23,014 nucleotides of DNA from Chara braunii. Lineage: Eukaryota > Streptophyta > Charophyceae > Charales > Characeae. The stretch covers positions 430,118 to 453,131 of the forward strand of contig BFEA01000687.1 in the NCBI GenBank assembly GCA_003427395.1, given 5' to 3'. The translations under genes were made by a program, and so were the position numbers. Shown piece after piece: positions 9,531 through 18,931 of the stretch; position 1 is the stretch's first letter, and every line of letters starts with the position of its first letter. A model generated the notes under the pieces. It did no database searches and was not told where the DNA came from. It saw only the letters and a program-made list of their open reading frames with translations.

Positions 9531-10585
9531 GATCATCACAGATAATCCATAAAACAAAAAAGGCATAGATAGGCAATACAGTAAAAGGTACGTTTGTGTG
9601 GTTAAGCGTCAAGTGCCCACACACCCATCTGCCGCCGAAGCAGCACACTTGCACAGATATATTAATATCTATAAAAGGATGGAGGGCATAAGGCAAATAC
9701 CGAATGAACAACAATTACGCAGAACATAGACAATTACTTGCACCACAACCCAAAAGTCCCCCCCAACAAGAAAGCACTTCTGTGTGTGCGTGTTAAATTT
9801 TCCCCACAACAGCCCCAATTCCACCCAGATGAATAGATTCAGAATGAAATCAGCTGTTGTCCTATTGCAGACCATGAGAGCAGTTGAGTTGAGACAGTCC
9901 AACGTTTATACAATTTTACAATTTTACCCCTTCCATATTCTGGTTATCTTTGGGGTACCCCTTCCATTTGTTCTTGCAGCTCCCCTTTTACTGTGTCTCG
10001 CACGTACAAGGCTGCCCACGTTGATTGTGGTTGAGCGGCAGCTGCCAAAATCCCCATGTGCCTTAGCGGCCCACTTGCGCCTTATGAAAGGAGGCAGAGT
10101 AAAGGGGATGGTATACTCCTGTTCGTTTCACTTCAGATCTCCAGCTTATATTTTGTCTGTTCTCTTAATGATGCTCATTCGTACGTTGTTTGCTAGTAGC
10201 ACATAAGGGGAGGGTAAAGGGAAAGGGGTAAGAAACGGAGTTCTGTAGGGAGTAAGAAGCTGGGGAGGGAGAAAGGATAGGGGAGGAATCGGAGCTCGCG
10301 CGTGTGTGTGTGCGTGTGTGTGTGCGTGTGTGTGTGTGCGTGCGTGTGTGTGTGTGTGTGTGTGTGTGTTTTGAATTTTCACCACAACAGCCCCTATTCC
10401 ACCCAGATGAACAGATCCAAAATCAAAGCATATTTAAATAATTTAATCCTAGTACAGACAACGAAAGCCCTTGAGTTCAGACAAGCCAACAGTGAAACAG
10501 TTTCACCTCAATAGCAAGCAACATGAAGTACAATAGCTGCATGTAAACCCCTTTCTTGAATGTGTTCACATTTGCTTTCTTCGGN
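9531..10585. other. Insertion filler with a diverged direct repeat and no gene
   Basis: A stretch at about 9781-9905 (GTGTGTGCGTGTTAAATTTT, then CCACAACAGCCCC and CCACCCAGATGAA) recurs diverged at about 10346-10495. Both copies start in a GT-rich run. No product is recognised. The stretch ends at an N (10585). Confidence 0.6.
10297..10371 (+). repeat. (GT)n / (GTGC) microsatellite
   Basis: A long alternating GT run interrupted by GCGT steps. Such alternating purine-pyrimidine DNA can adopt Z-form, and length is likely polymorphic. Confidence 0.95.
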
Positions 10586-10867
10586 GGACACGGCAATTCT
10601 CGTACACTTCGCTCTGTAGTCAGCACGTAACCCCCGCTGGTACTCTTACCCGCTCACACAGACGGGACTTGTCAATGCCCGTCGGTTCACGGGCGCTTCC
10701 ACAGTAGTATGGATTCCGTACATGCCCAGATGTACGGAATCCATACTACTGTGGAAGCGCCCGTGAACCGACGGGCATTGACAAGTCCCGTCTGTGTGAG
10801 CGGGTAAGAGTACCAGCGGGGGTTACGTGCTGACTACAGAGCGAAGTGTACGAGAATTGCCGTGTCC
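10586..10867. repeat. Perfect palindrome: 138-bp arms, 6-bp spacer
   Basis: The left arm 10586-10723 is the exact reverse complement of 10730-10867, with spacer GCCCAG at 10724-10729. Both arms are parts of the 325-bp repeat family placed head to head. The left arm starts immediately after the N at 10585, so an assembly or cloning artefact must be considered. Confidence 0.95.
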
Positions 10868-11400
10868 GTGGGTGGTGTGTGTGGTGTGTGTTGAGTTGGA
10901 CACTACAGCCTTGCAGGGGTGGGGTGGATATCACGACCGGTACGATTCCACTTTTGAACACCGTGTCCTGGCTGTAGTGGTTAAGAGACTTGGCTCTTGA
11001 GGCCGAAGTCGCCGGTTGGAATCTGTGCTTGCACGGAGGAGGACTTAGGCCCAGATGTACGGAATCCATACTACTGTGGAAGCGCCCGTGAACCGACGGG
11101 CATTGATAAGTCCCGTCTGTGTGAGCGGGTAAGAGTACCAGCGGGGGATATGTGCTGACTACAGAGCGAAGTGTACGAGAATTGCCGTGTCCGTGGGTGT
11201 TGTGTGTGGTGTGTGTTGAGTTGGACACTACAACCTTGCAGGGGTGGGGTGGATATCACGACCGGTACAATTCCACTTTTGAACACCGTGTCCTGGCTGT
11301 AGTGGTTAAGAGATTTGGCTCTTGAGGCCGAAGTCGCCGGTTCGAATCTGTGCTTGCACAGAAGAGGACTTAGGCCCAGATGTACGGAATCCATACTACT
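10730..11400 (+). repeat. Two complete 325-bp tandem units plus a 21-bp partial, tRNA-like promoter boxes
   Basis: Units 10730-11054 and 11055-11379 are followed by the first 21 bp of a third unit ending at 11400. Each carries TGGCTGTAGTGG (10969-10980 and 11294-11305), a good match to the Pol III A box. About 45 bp from its start is GGTT(C/G)GAATC (11014-11023 and 11339-11348), a B box that is exact in the second unit and has one change in the first. Between them TTGGC and GCCGA can pair as an anticodon-like stem around a 7-nt loop. This suggests a tRNA-derived (SINE-like) origin. D- and T-stems pair poorly, so it is not a functional tRNA gene. Confidence 0.85.
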
Positions 11401-11893
11401 GATTCTTCGGCCAATGCAGCATCTCCTGGTAGGAGTAGACCTTTAAGAACCGTCCTAACAGAAAGCGTCTCCAATGTGCCAATGCTTCTCTCAATGCAGA
11501 CAGTTCTCTATCATAGGTTGACGCAACAACCTTCTTACATCGTAGCCTACACAACATGAACTTGACGTGTCTATAGCTGTTCCCATCATTTTGCTGCAGG
11601 ACTAAGCTGATTCCGTATTGGCTTTCATCTGTAGTCACTATCGGAAGCAATGGATAAACTATTAAGAGGACTGGATACTTTCTTCTTTTTTTTTCGTCGT
11701 GAAGGCGATACTCTATCAAATGCTTCTTTAAGACGCGGACGTACCGTCCTTGTCCCATTTCCACACAACTTCTTTGCGTAGACGTTTGTGCAATGGTGTA
11801 GCAATCGTTGTAAAGTTTTGAACGAATTTGCAGTAATAGTTGGCCATACCAAGAAATGATCGCAACTCTGTGAGAGTGTGCGGCGTTTGCCAA
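11396..11893 (-). pseudogene. Ty3/gypsy RNase H domain (truncated by insertion)
   Basis: The frame includes VTTDESQYGISLVLQQ (first RNase H Asp and strand) and YDRELSALREALAHWRRFLLGR (catalytic Glu helix), then KVYSYQEMLHW. In relatives that last motif is TDHxxL with a catalytic Asp; here that Asp is Tyr, so activity would be lost. The domain stops at the foreign insertion. Confidence 0.88.
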
Positions 11894-12198
11894 TCTCTAA
11901 TGGCTGCAATCTTTGCGTCCTCCGGTCTAAGTCCATCGCCGTGTACGACATGGCCTAGGTACAAAACTTGGTGCTTGGCCCACTCACACTTGTTAGGATT
12001 CAACTTCAACTTAGCTTGACAAAGCTTAATCAAGATTAGTCGAAGGTGCTCCTGATGTTTCTCTAGAGTCTTACTGAAGACTAAGATATCATCTAGATAA
12101 ACTACAACGAATTTGTCTAACCATTCTCTAAATATATTGTTCATGCATCTCTGAACTGTGGCAGGGGCATTAGTTAGCCCAAACGGCATGACCCCGAA
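11728..12198 (-). pseudogene. Ty3/gypsy reverse transcriptase, palm and connection
   Basis: The fragment starts with MPFGLTNAPATVQRCMN and contains the intact catalytic YLDD (12099-12088) in VVVYLDDILVFSKT, then LGHVV and RSFLGMANYYCKFV, all hallmarks of the gypsy RT palm and thumb. It would make cDNA from the element RNA. A TAG (12201-12199) replaces the Glu codon expected just before MPFGL and splits it from the upstream RT fragment. Its end runs into the RNase H frame by frameshift near 11730-11890. Confidence 0.92.
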
Positions 12199-12426
12199 CT
12201 AGTAGTGGCAATATCGCATTCTAAACGTCGTTTTGTGCTGGTCTTCGGGCTGCACCTCTATCTGATGGTAACCCGACTTCAAGTCAATCTTAGAAAAGTA
12301 CTTGCATCTTTGCAACCTGTCCAACAAGTCGTCTATTCTAGGTAGCAGTTCTGCATTCTTGACAATAATCGCGTTCAGATCTCCATAGTCGATACACATG
12401 CACAACTCGCCCTCTTTCGTAGGCAC
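12199..12426 (-). pseudogene. Ty3/gypsy reverse transcriptase, fingers and first catalytic Asp
   Basis: MCIDYGDLN, LPRIDDLLDRL and FSKIDLKSGYHQI match RT motifs, with the first catalytic Asp in KIDL. The fragment ends in a TAG at 12199-12201, in place of a conserved Glu. Upstream sequence continues only after a frame change. Confidence 0.92.
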
Positions 12427-12686
12427 GAATAGGACTGGTGCCCCGTAGGGCGAGGACTGGGCTTGATCCTCTGGTTTCTTAGTTCTTCGAGTTCCTTGGA
12501 AGACATCCTGTAAATAGGGCCCTTTGGAGTTTTGCTACCGGGTTCGATCTCAATCCGGTGCTTGATTTCTCTCTCAACTTCACCAGTTGGTGCCTCTCCC
12601 ACATCTGCGAGCTCTTTGAGCAACTTCTTCCTCCTTGCCCTCCTCGCTAACCGGTCTAACATACGCAATGGAAACTTAGTCAACAA
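12427..12686 (-). pseudogene. Ty3/gypsy region before RT
   Basis: HRIEIEPGSKTPKGPIYRMSSKELEELRNQ (plus-strand region 12500-12570) is the conserved lead into RT (HxIxL...PxxxPYRxSPxELEEL). After ELRNQ about ten residues are missing and the frame changes before the SSPYGAPVLF-type segment. Confidence 0.8.
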
Positions 12687-13026
12687 TGTCTTTGCTTGAC
12701 CACGTGCCTAGCAAATGTGGGGCCACTCATGCAACACAAAGAAAGGGCGGACTGGACTCTCGACTTATGGAACAGTCTGATCTTTTTCTTCCCACCTTGG
12801 GGACTGGGCAGCCAACGCTCATGCTCGCCCATCTTCACATCGGTCGTGCGGCCTCTCCCCAATCTGTCCCTAGCAACATGTCAAAGGGTAAACCATCTTC
12901 CACTAGAAGGGTCAGAGAATGCAATGCCTTTTCCATCTTCTTATCCTCTCCCTCTGACGGGAAGTATGCCTTCATCCCCTCACGTACTCATCGATCTTCA
13001 TTTCTCTATCGTTTTCCAATATGCCT
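12687..13026 (-). pseudogene. Ty3/gypsy protease-RT linker, broken
   Basis: A short frame encoding LPFDMLLGTDW (around 12870-12900), equivalent to the FDVILGMDWL segment after the protease, shows the coding strand. Frames shift on both sides. Plus-strand ORFs here are shadows. Confidence 0.6.
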
Positions 13027-13074
13027 TCATCCCCTCATGTACTCATCGACCTTCATTTCTCTATCGTTCGCCAA
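12965..13074 (-). repeat. 55-bp tandem duplication in the protease-RT linker
   Basis: Copies 12965-13019 and 13020-13074 both begin TATGCCTTCATCCCCTCA. The unit is not a multiple of 3, so it breaks the reading frame. Confidence 0.92.
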
Positions 13075-13476
13075 TTTGCTTACCACCGGCTCTTCTAACT
13101 TCTGCACTCTCATTCCAGATGCAGTTTCCTTAGACGTCGAAAGTTTGCGTCTCCCACCGATATAGCTCTGCGTTGAACCACAGTCCACTAACGCGCCTAC
13201 TCTAGTTCTGATCACCTCTAGATCTACCAAAGTTAACTGCCCTTTCGACTTCTTCTTCATTTCGGCCCAAGCTTGGCAGCGAGTGATCATTTCATTGCGG
13301 ATGCTTGCAAGGGACCCACCTATAGACGCCCTAGCACAAGCGGTCTGTGGACAGTCTACTAAGTGGGGGCCAACATCAGCCTCTGTCGTTGGGGCCTTCA
13401 AACAAGAGGTGCCTTCTTCAACGTGCGCTTCTTCCTGCCTATCCAGGTTTGAAGCCCCGATAGGAGCAGCGGTCAC
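13027..13476 (-). pseudogene. Ty3/gypsy aspartic protease region
   Basis: VGALVDCGSTQSYIGG (plus coordinates about 13159-13195) matches the retroelement protease active-site strand, normally ALIDSGAT. Asp and Gly are kept, while the Ser between them is Cys. The protease would cut the Gag-Pol precursor. The frame is open upstream to the zinc-knuckle region, with one shift between them. Confidence 0.8.
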
Positions 13477-13517
13477 TCCTACTGGCCATTCCCCTTTGGC
13501 GGTTGCCTAATTTCTGG

Positions 13518-13559
13518 GCAGAAGGGAATGTTGTGGTTTGGGTCACCACATTTAATGCA
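13518..13559 (-). pseudogene. Gag CCHC zinc knuckle
   Basis: On the minus strand a 14-residue C-x2-C-x4-H-x4-C knuckle is exact (CIKCGDPNHNIPFC). It marks the nucleocapsid end of gag, which packages the element RNA, and lies in a different frame from the protease that follows. Confidence 0.9.
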
Positions 13560-15510
13560 GAGGCCCTCAACCATCCTCTTTCTCCATAGGGCCTCTAGCA
13601 TCTTAAGGGCCTTCCACGACTCTCCTTCACCACGCCCCGGATTAGGGGGGTATCTACGCGGTCTCCTCTACCCAAAACGAACATTGTTGGAGAGGGCATA
13701 GTTGCCCATTCCTCCTCTTTGTGAAGCGGAGGGTCCCTAACTGCCTTGCAGGGTGCCATAACCCCTACCTCCCGCTTGGAAGCCCCCTCAGCCTCCATAC
13801 CCCTAAGGGGCCTGCCCTTGGCCTCCACCTCTACCACCTCAGCCTCCTTTTCCTCGGCCCCCTCCTCACCCTTCCCCACGGGCTACTACGGTCGCATAGT
13901 TGCCTCCTATAACTACTTGACCTCCCTCAAACTGCTAGTTGTACTCGAGGTGCCCATAATCTGTCCGCTCCCCACCCCTCAAAAGTCACCAAGAGTTTAT
14001 CTCCGACGTGTAAATTGCCAGAGATAATCTTACCCTTCCACTTATTTCCCCTCTTGATGTCTCTAAAGTCATGGAGGTTGGCCTGTGCTAAGATCCTTAC
14101 TGGTCTGACGCAGTCTTGCTAAAGTCAATATAACTAACTCCCTCCTCCCGACTCTTCGCGTACAACTGGGATTTTAAGGGCTCAAGCAGTGCTATTGCAA
14201 AGTGCTGAAGCACTCGCTTCGGTGTCACTCCATGGTCAAGGAGCTTCAGCTCGTCTATAGAACTTCAGTGTGTGCACGCTCTTCCAATTCCCTCTATGCG
14301 CGTTCAAATCTTCTTCGTTGTGTGTCTCCCACTCGTCTTATCTCCGAACCTCCTATACAAAGCATCGAAATAAACTTCTAAGGGGGTGATGCAAGAGGAC
14401 TGTATGATATCTCTTCCGCACCCTGCATTCTATATAAGGGAACTAGAGTAACTCGCTGCATCTCCACCCAGACAAGAGGCAGCGAACATGACCTGCCCCG
14501 ATGGCCTTCTGGCCGTGCACAACTTCTGATGGCCGCATCCCAATGCATGAAGTTCTCCTCCTTACCGGTATAGGTCCAGGGCATCTTGATCTTGATATGA
14601 TGCCTGGCCTCCTCCTCATCTCCTACCTTCATCTTCCCCTTTCTGGGCTTCTTCGCCTTCTTTCCTCCATTACCATAGTCATCATCTCCCTCGTCACCTT
14701 CGCCGGTATCCCTTTCGGCCAGCATCTTTGTGAACTTCGTGCGTAAGTGCTGGATGGACTGGGTGGTGTAGTCCTGACAGGTCATGTGCATGAGGGTTGA
14801 TCATGCTGTTCCACCTGTCGACCATCTCTTCCTGTTGACTAAGGACCTGTTCTTGTAAGAGTCTCTGAGAGGCACTCTCATTAGAGGAATTAAGGGCAAT
14901 TTTGGAGAGGGTGACCTTTGGGTCCATCTCTTCGATCATTCTTGTCTTCAACTCTATCAGCGCTGCCCCTTATTGCAGCATCTTCTCTTTTCTCTCACCC
15001 TCCACCCAAGTCTTTTCTTTTTGGCTGCATCAGCACCTATGGCAGCCTGCACCGCTTGCCCTTCGACATTTGTGCTGTTCAGCGGCGTCCCCTTGCTCAA
15101 ACCAATGGCCACCCTAAATGCCTCCAGATCCTCAAGGGCCTTCCTGACCCTTTGCTGGTCGCAGCCTTCGCTTCTCCTTTCGCTTCCTTCGCATCCCCAA
15201 TCACTTCTCCTTCTTCCTCATCATCTACTTCCACCCTTTTTTATTTTCCTCCAATCTCTTCCTCTCCTCCTCACAAACTTTCTTTCTTTTTCTTTTTCCT
15301 CTTTTTTCTTCTTCTTTTCCCATCCTTCTTCCTCTCCTCAAACTCTGGATCCCCGGGCTGCAAACTGATCATTCCGGATCGGTGCTCTCTGGCTGTCATT
15401 GTACTTGTCTGGAAGAAACCAAGAGGGAATAGGAACCCTAGTAACGGTCCCGAGATCATGGTCAATGAGACGAAGGCGAACATGGGATGGTCGTCCATGG
15501 TGAGATGTTA
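13560..15510 (-). pseudogene. Ty3/gypsy gag region, frameshifted
   Basis: Minus-strand frames hold a Gly/Arg/Glu-rich segment (13879-13595), a capsid-like KMPWTYTGKEENFMHWDAAI segment (about 14600-14540; relatives have a similar FxGxxxxxxxWL), and a Glu/Gln-rich coiled-coil-like N-terminal stretch (14951-14694). Further upstream come Lys/Arg/Glu-rich codons to about 15498. Several frames are needed, so the gene is broken. 13910-14370 has no clear match. Plus-strand Ser/Leu/Phe-rich ORFs at 14918-15511 are shadows of the charged coding strand. Confidence 0.6.
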
Positions 15511-16075
15511 GTACAGCAGGTAAGTATGCTCCACCTCCTCACCACTTGGACCTAACCCTCAAAACTTACAGCCCTCAACACTTAATCCTGACCTAATCCT
15601 AAAGGTTGACCAGCCCTGGCATGGCCCTACTTTTCATGAATTTCCTTCTCTCGAGCCTTGATCATTTCCCTCATGAATGTCATGATGTCCCCCTCATTAG
15701 GCCCAATGGAGGAACTCGTCCCTCTTCCAACCAGTATCTCTCTTGTCTCTTCCTTCTCCCTTTCCAACCAGTATCTCTCTTGTCTCTTCCTTCTCCTATC
15801 TCTCACACACGTTTTTCCTTCAGCCTCAAATAATCAGGGTAACTCCAAGCCTTTACGCCAGCTTTGGTCCAGAACTTCTATTCATATGGATTTCCCTTCA
15901 CTTGTTTACTCGACTCCTGTTAACCTTAGGATTCAATCCTGGTCTTCTTGTTCATTTTCTTTTTCCAATCCTGGTCGTTTTCTTCATGATTTTACCAGTT
16001 GGGCCTTTCCTTCTTGCAAGCTCTTATCGGTGCTAAACCAATGACGGCCCATTTGGAAACACAAATCACAAAACG
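15511..16075. other. Unassigned stretch upstream of gypsy gag, with a 37-bp tandem duplication
   Basis: A short minus-strand reading (about 15760-15617) ends in DIMTFMREMIKAREKEI and looks coding, perhaps part of the element. It is broken by a 37-bp direct duplication (15727-15763 and 15764-15800). No LTR or primer-binding site was found. Confidence 0.4.
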
Positions 16076-16408
16076 ATGGACATGGACCTGACTATGGTAC
16101 CAACCATGACTTCGACTGCAACCGATCACATAGATCTGGTGTTCGAAGAGATTAAGGGTATCAGGATATCGCAGCAGGAATTGCAGGAAGCAGTGGACTG
16201 TAGATTTGAGGCAAAGACTCCGAAATTTGAGGACCTCATTCCAGAAGCACTGGAGAAGATGAGAGAGGATAGTAGGAGTCCAAAGGGCGAGAAGGAAGAG
16301 AAGGTGAAGCCCAAAGATGGAGGCAATGGAGATAGAGACAGAGATGGTGACGATAGTGGTGATGAGGAGATAGACATTCCTGGCCATCACACTGAAGCAG
16401 TGGTGTGA
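16076..16408 (+). CDS. Unrecognised acidic 110-residue ORF
   Basis: The ORF starts MDMDLTMVPTM, has a helical, Glu/Lys-rich middle (EEIKGIRISQQELQEAV) and a highly charged Asp/Arg/Gly-rich tail, and ends at TGA 16406-16408. I recognise no family. Its stop codon overlaps the TGTGACGC that may begin an LTR, an arrangement often seen at the 3' end of retroelement genes. It could equally be a chance ORF. Confidence 0.2.
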   Translation: MDMDLTMVPTMTSTATDHIDLVFEEIKGIRISQQELQEAVDCRFEAKTPKFEDLIPEALEKMREDSRSPKGEKEEKVKPKDGGNGDRDRDGDDSGDEEIDIPGHHTEAVV

Positions 16409-17666
16409 CGCCCAACCTCACGCCCAGCGCGACTTCCTGATCGGAGTGGAGTGTGGGCCTGGAAGTGCGAAGAGGGGTGTGCCAAGGATTTTTGGGGGAA
16501 GTGGGGGAGTCTTAAGGATATGAATGTAATTGGGCAAGCGAGGGGTGCGCACGCAAGGGTCTCACAGTCCCAAGGGACCAGGACACTGTGGACGACGGGT
16601 TACGGGAAAATTCCTCCGTGGTGGAGGTGGTCCTGAAAAGTTAGGCCGTCGGGGGCCGCCACGTGGCGCAGGCCGCCGCGTACCTGGGTTGGGCCTTCGG
16701 AATTCCGGAGCGCTCTGCGTGCTGTTGCGTCGGCAGTTCACGCAAAACGTATTGGGCCAATAGGGGGCTATGGCCGGCCACGGAACGACACTGAGTTGAT
16801 GATACGGGAGAAGGAGGCGGAAAGGAGGGAAACTAGTGGTGATCTCAACGAATCCCGGGTGGGTGAAGTAGTAGGTGTGGTCGGGGGAAGGGAAATCGGA
16901 GCACCGAGGGTCGCTAGTGGTGGCACAGTGGAATTCCCGTGGACATAGTCGATTCTCCGTGTGACAGGGGTATCGCGTCCTTATGAGCTCGTTGATTATA
17001 GGGGTGAAATAGTCCGGGTCATAGGACGAGTCTGAGCCCCAAGATCGCGTCATGGTATCATTGCCGATGGGATAGCGCAGGTCGGGATATCGTCACCGCG
17101 CACGAGCACGTGTAGGACAGGCTGTCTCAGTGGCGCCTCAGCGTGCTCGTACGGGATGACGGTTCCGCCGACGTACGGAAATGCGTGTAAGGGCGCGACT
17201 CGGGCCGCATTTACACGTGTTCTCGCGTGGCGTTCGCGGAGCCAGACCTCGGATCGTTTAATTGCTTCGGATTATGCAAGATGCAACCATATCACAACCC
17301 TCATCGTGAGACAAGCAAAAACGAGAACAAAATCGCTATCGGGGCGAGATTCTTATCCCATCTACAGCTGCATCAGGTGTGGGCAAAGATTTGTTACAAA
17401 CGAGCAAACAGATATACAAGTAGGCGTAACGTGTACACATCCACACATTCATACATCCATACATTCGATAATCATACACATAATGAAAGCAAAAGCGGAC
17501 ATCGCGAAGACAAATGGGAGCAAAAATCCAAGCCCAGATTTCAGAAAGCCGAAACGAAGATAAGAACGGGCCAACCCGCCCGGGGCCGTAATCAAAATGT
17601 ATGTACACAGGTGAAGAGGGGGGGGGGAGAGACAAAGAAACCGCAAATCCACATCCATCATCCTCG

Positions 17667-17702
17667 ACTCTCTCTTCCTCTCTCTCTCTCTCTCTCTCTC
17701 TC
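17667..17702 (+). repeat. (CT)n microsatellite
   Basis: A nearly pure CT run inside the LTR-like block. Confidence 0.95.
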
Positions 17703-18182
17703 CGATGCGGACAGTCCGTCGTCACGCACCAACCCATGAAGTTGTCACCCCGCTTAGTCCTCCCGCACCCGTCGGATTCGCCCGTGCCCACAGTCCGTCG
17801 TGGCCCACGTCAATCCCGCGCGTTCGGCACCATCCCGTCGGGTCGCCCAACTCCTACTCTACTCACCTCTTACTTCGCTCGTGTGCCGATCCTTCCTGAT
17901 CGCGCAACCCCGAGCTTCCAACAAGGGGTTAAGAGAGCTCACTAATCGCGCAGCCAAAATTTATAGCGTGCATGCATGCGCGAAGAACGCAGAATTAATA
18001 GGACTTAGAGTGAGGGTTAAAGAAAGGACGCCTGCGTTCTGCATGATCGGTCGCGGCGTGGGGGACGTAACCCTTCTCCACGAATCGATCCGAGCATGCA
18101 GGCCGCGACTTACAAAATTCCAGCAAAAGAAAGAAAGGGAGGGCGGGAGAGACGAAGTGCAAGAAGAGAGATACAGTTACAG

Positions 18183-18193
18183 TGGCGCCCGCC
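18183..18193 (+). other. Possible tRNA-Lys primer-binding site
   Basis: TGGCGCCCGCC differs by one base from the complement of a plant tRNA-Lys 3' end. It lies one base after a GTTACA that could end an LTR. Similarity stops after 11 bases, so it may be chance. Confidence 0.25.
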
Positions 18194-18254
18194 CAAAATT
18201 ACAGTTACACATACGATTAAGGGCGCCCACTAAACAGAGTACCGTTGCAGCCGC

Positions 18255-18632
18255 ATGAAGAAGCGCGTGAACAAAAAGCGCCGCGCGGCTGGAAAAATCC
18301 TAATTACTAAATTCCTAAATTCCTATCTAATGCGAAAAAGCAAAAGGCACAAATTCCAGAAGGAAAGTCCGAAATTCCGAGAGCCATTGGGGCTCGACAA
18401 AAATTCAAAAAGGTTTCAAAAGAAAATTAAAAAGAGCGCATCAATTTCCCGCGCGATGTTCGCGCCCAAAAAATCGAAACCGAACCGAAAGAAACAACGT
18501 CAACATTTATTAATTCGCGCGCGCGAATGGCGACGCGCCAGACATCCATCCGACCACTCACTCAACCGGCCGTCCCAGGACACACCCAGCCCCGAAGAAG
18601 CGACGAAAAAGACGAAGAAGCAAGGGTACTGA
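18255..18632 (+). CDS. Unrecognised very basic 125-residue ORF
   Basis: Lys/Arg-rich throughout (KKRVNKKRRAAGK at the start, KPNRKKQR near residue 77), with no hydrophobic core or known motif. It follows the possible primer-binding site, so a gag-like nucleic-acid-binding role is imaginable, but nothing specific supports it. Low-complexity composition makes a chance ORF likely. Confidence 0.15.
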   Translation: MKKRVNKKRRAAGKILITKFLNSYLMRKSKRHKFQKESPKFREPLGLDKNSKRFQKKIKKSASISRAMFAPKKSKPNRKKQRQHLLIRAREWRRARHPSDHSLNRPSQDTPSPEEATKKTKKQGY

Positions 18633-18726
18633 TGCAGTTTTCCACCGATCCCGATTTCCCGTAATTGGCCCAATCTTCCCAGCTTAGGACCCCTCGTTGC
18701 AACCGCGCAGAAACTCGCGCGTTACA

Positions 18727-18931
18727 GAAAGTGGTTCGTCATAGTGGAAGTAGATTGAATGAAGGTAGGTAGAGCACTCGAGACAAGGTAAAGCTGAGGC
18801 TGCCTGACCCCATGTTTGATGCCAGGTGGCCGCGGGTCTATCCAGTAACCTACCGAACAACCCTTTTACCGGAGACATACATGACCTCCTTGTGTACAAC
18901 CACCGTCTTTGGAGGCCATAGGAGACGGTGG
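18727..18931. other. Gene-free stretch
   Basis: Ordinary intron sequence between the LTR-like block and the 160-bp duplication. A minus-strand ORF here crosses the LTR border and has no domain. Confidence 0.3.

Larger units (their letters stand above)
9248..11400. mobile_element. 2.15-kb composite insertion in the gypsy RNase H region
   Basis: Gypsy coding sequence stops at WPKNQ (minus strand, plus coordinate 11401) and resumes near KLARWA (about 9247), motifs only a few residues apart in related elements. Everything between is foreign: one reversed copy of a 325-bp repeat, a 1-kb stretch with its own duplication and a GT microsatellite, and a palindrome followed by tandem repeat units. No clear target-site duplication is visible, so the event may be several nested insertions. 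Confidence 0.75.
7605..15510 (-). mobile_element. Decayed Ty3/gypsy retrotransposon (chromovirus-like order), split by an insertion
   Basis: Reading the minus strand, the order is gag (about 15.5-13.6 kb), CCHC knuckle (13559-13518), protease (around 13195-13159), RT (12686-11728), RNase H (11893-11396), insertion (11400-9248), integrase (9240-8111) and a C-terminal chromodomain-like tail (ending 7681). This is the Ty3/gypsy order. Frameshifts, an in-frame TAG in RT, three internal tandem duplications and the insertion make it non-autonomous. It sits in sense orientation within the phosphatase intron. No pair of LTRs and no primer-binding site were identified. Confidence 0.85.
16404..18726 (+). 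mobile_element. CpG-dense LTR-like block, solo LTR or 5' LTR candidate
   Basis: The block starts TGTGACGC and ends GCGTTACA (18719-18726), an inverted terminal match of 7 in 8 with the TG...CA ends typical of LTRs. Base composition changes sharply at both ends: CpG steps are dense inside and sparse outside. An alternative right end is GTTACA at 18181, followed after one base by TGGCGCCCGCC (18183-18193), which matches 10 of 11 bases of a plant tRNA-Lys primer-binding site. Under that reading it is a 1778-bp 5' LTR. No flanking 5-bp duplication is clear. A CT microsatellite lies at 17667-17702. Confidence 0.4.

Noticed and set aside
10969-11023. A functional tRNA gene
   Set aside because: A and B boxes are present, but acceptor, D- and T-stems do not pair well, so it is a tRNA-derived repeat only.
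10746-11394. Minus-strand ORFs of 160 and 107 residues with shared protein sequence
   Set aside because: They are translations of the 325-bp tandem repeat on the strand opposite its tRNA-like boxes. The shared sequence reflects DNA duplication, and no domain is present.
14918-15511. 197-residue plus-strand ORF rich in Ser, Phe and Leu
   Set aside because: It is the complement of the Lys/Arg/Glu-rich gag coding strand.
16562-17053. 163-residue minus-strand ORF rich in Pro and Arg
   Set aside because: It lies wholly in the GC-rich LTR-like block, with composition-driven openness and no domain.
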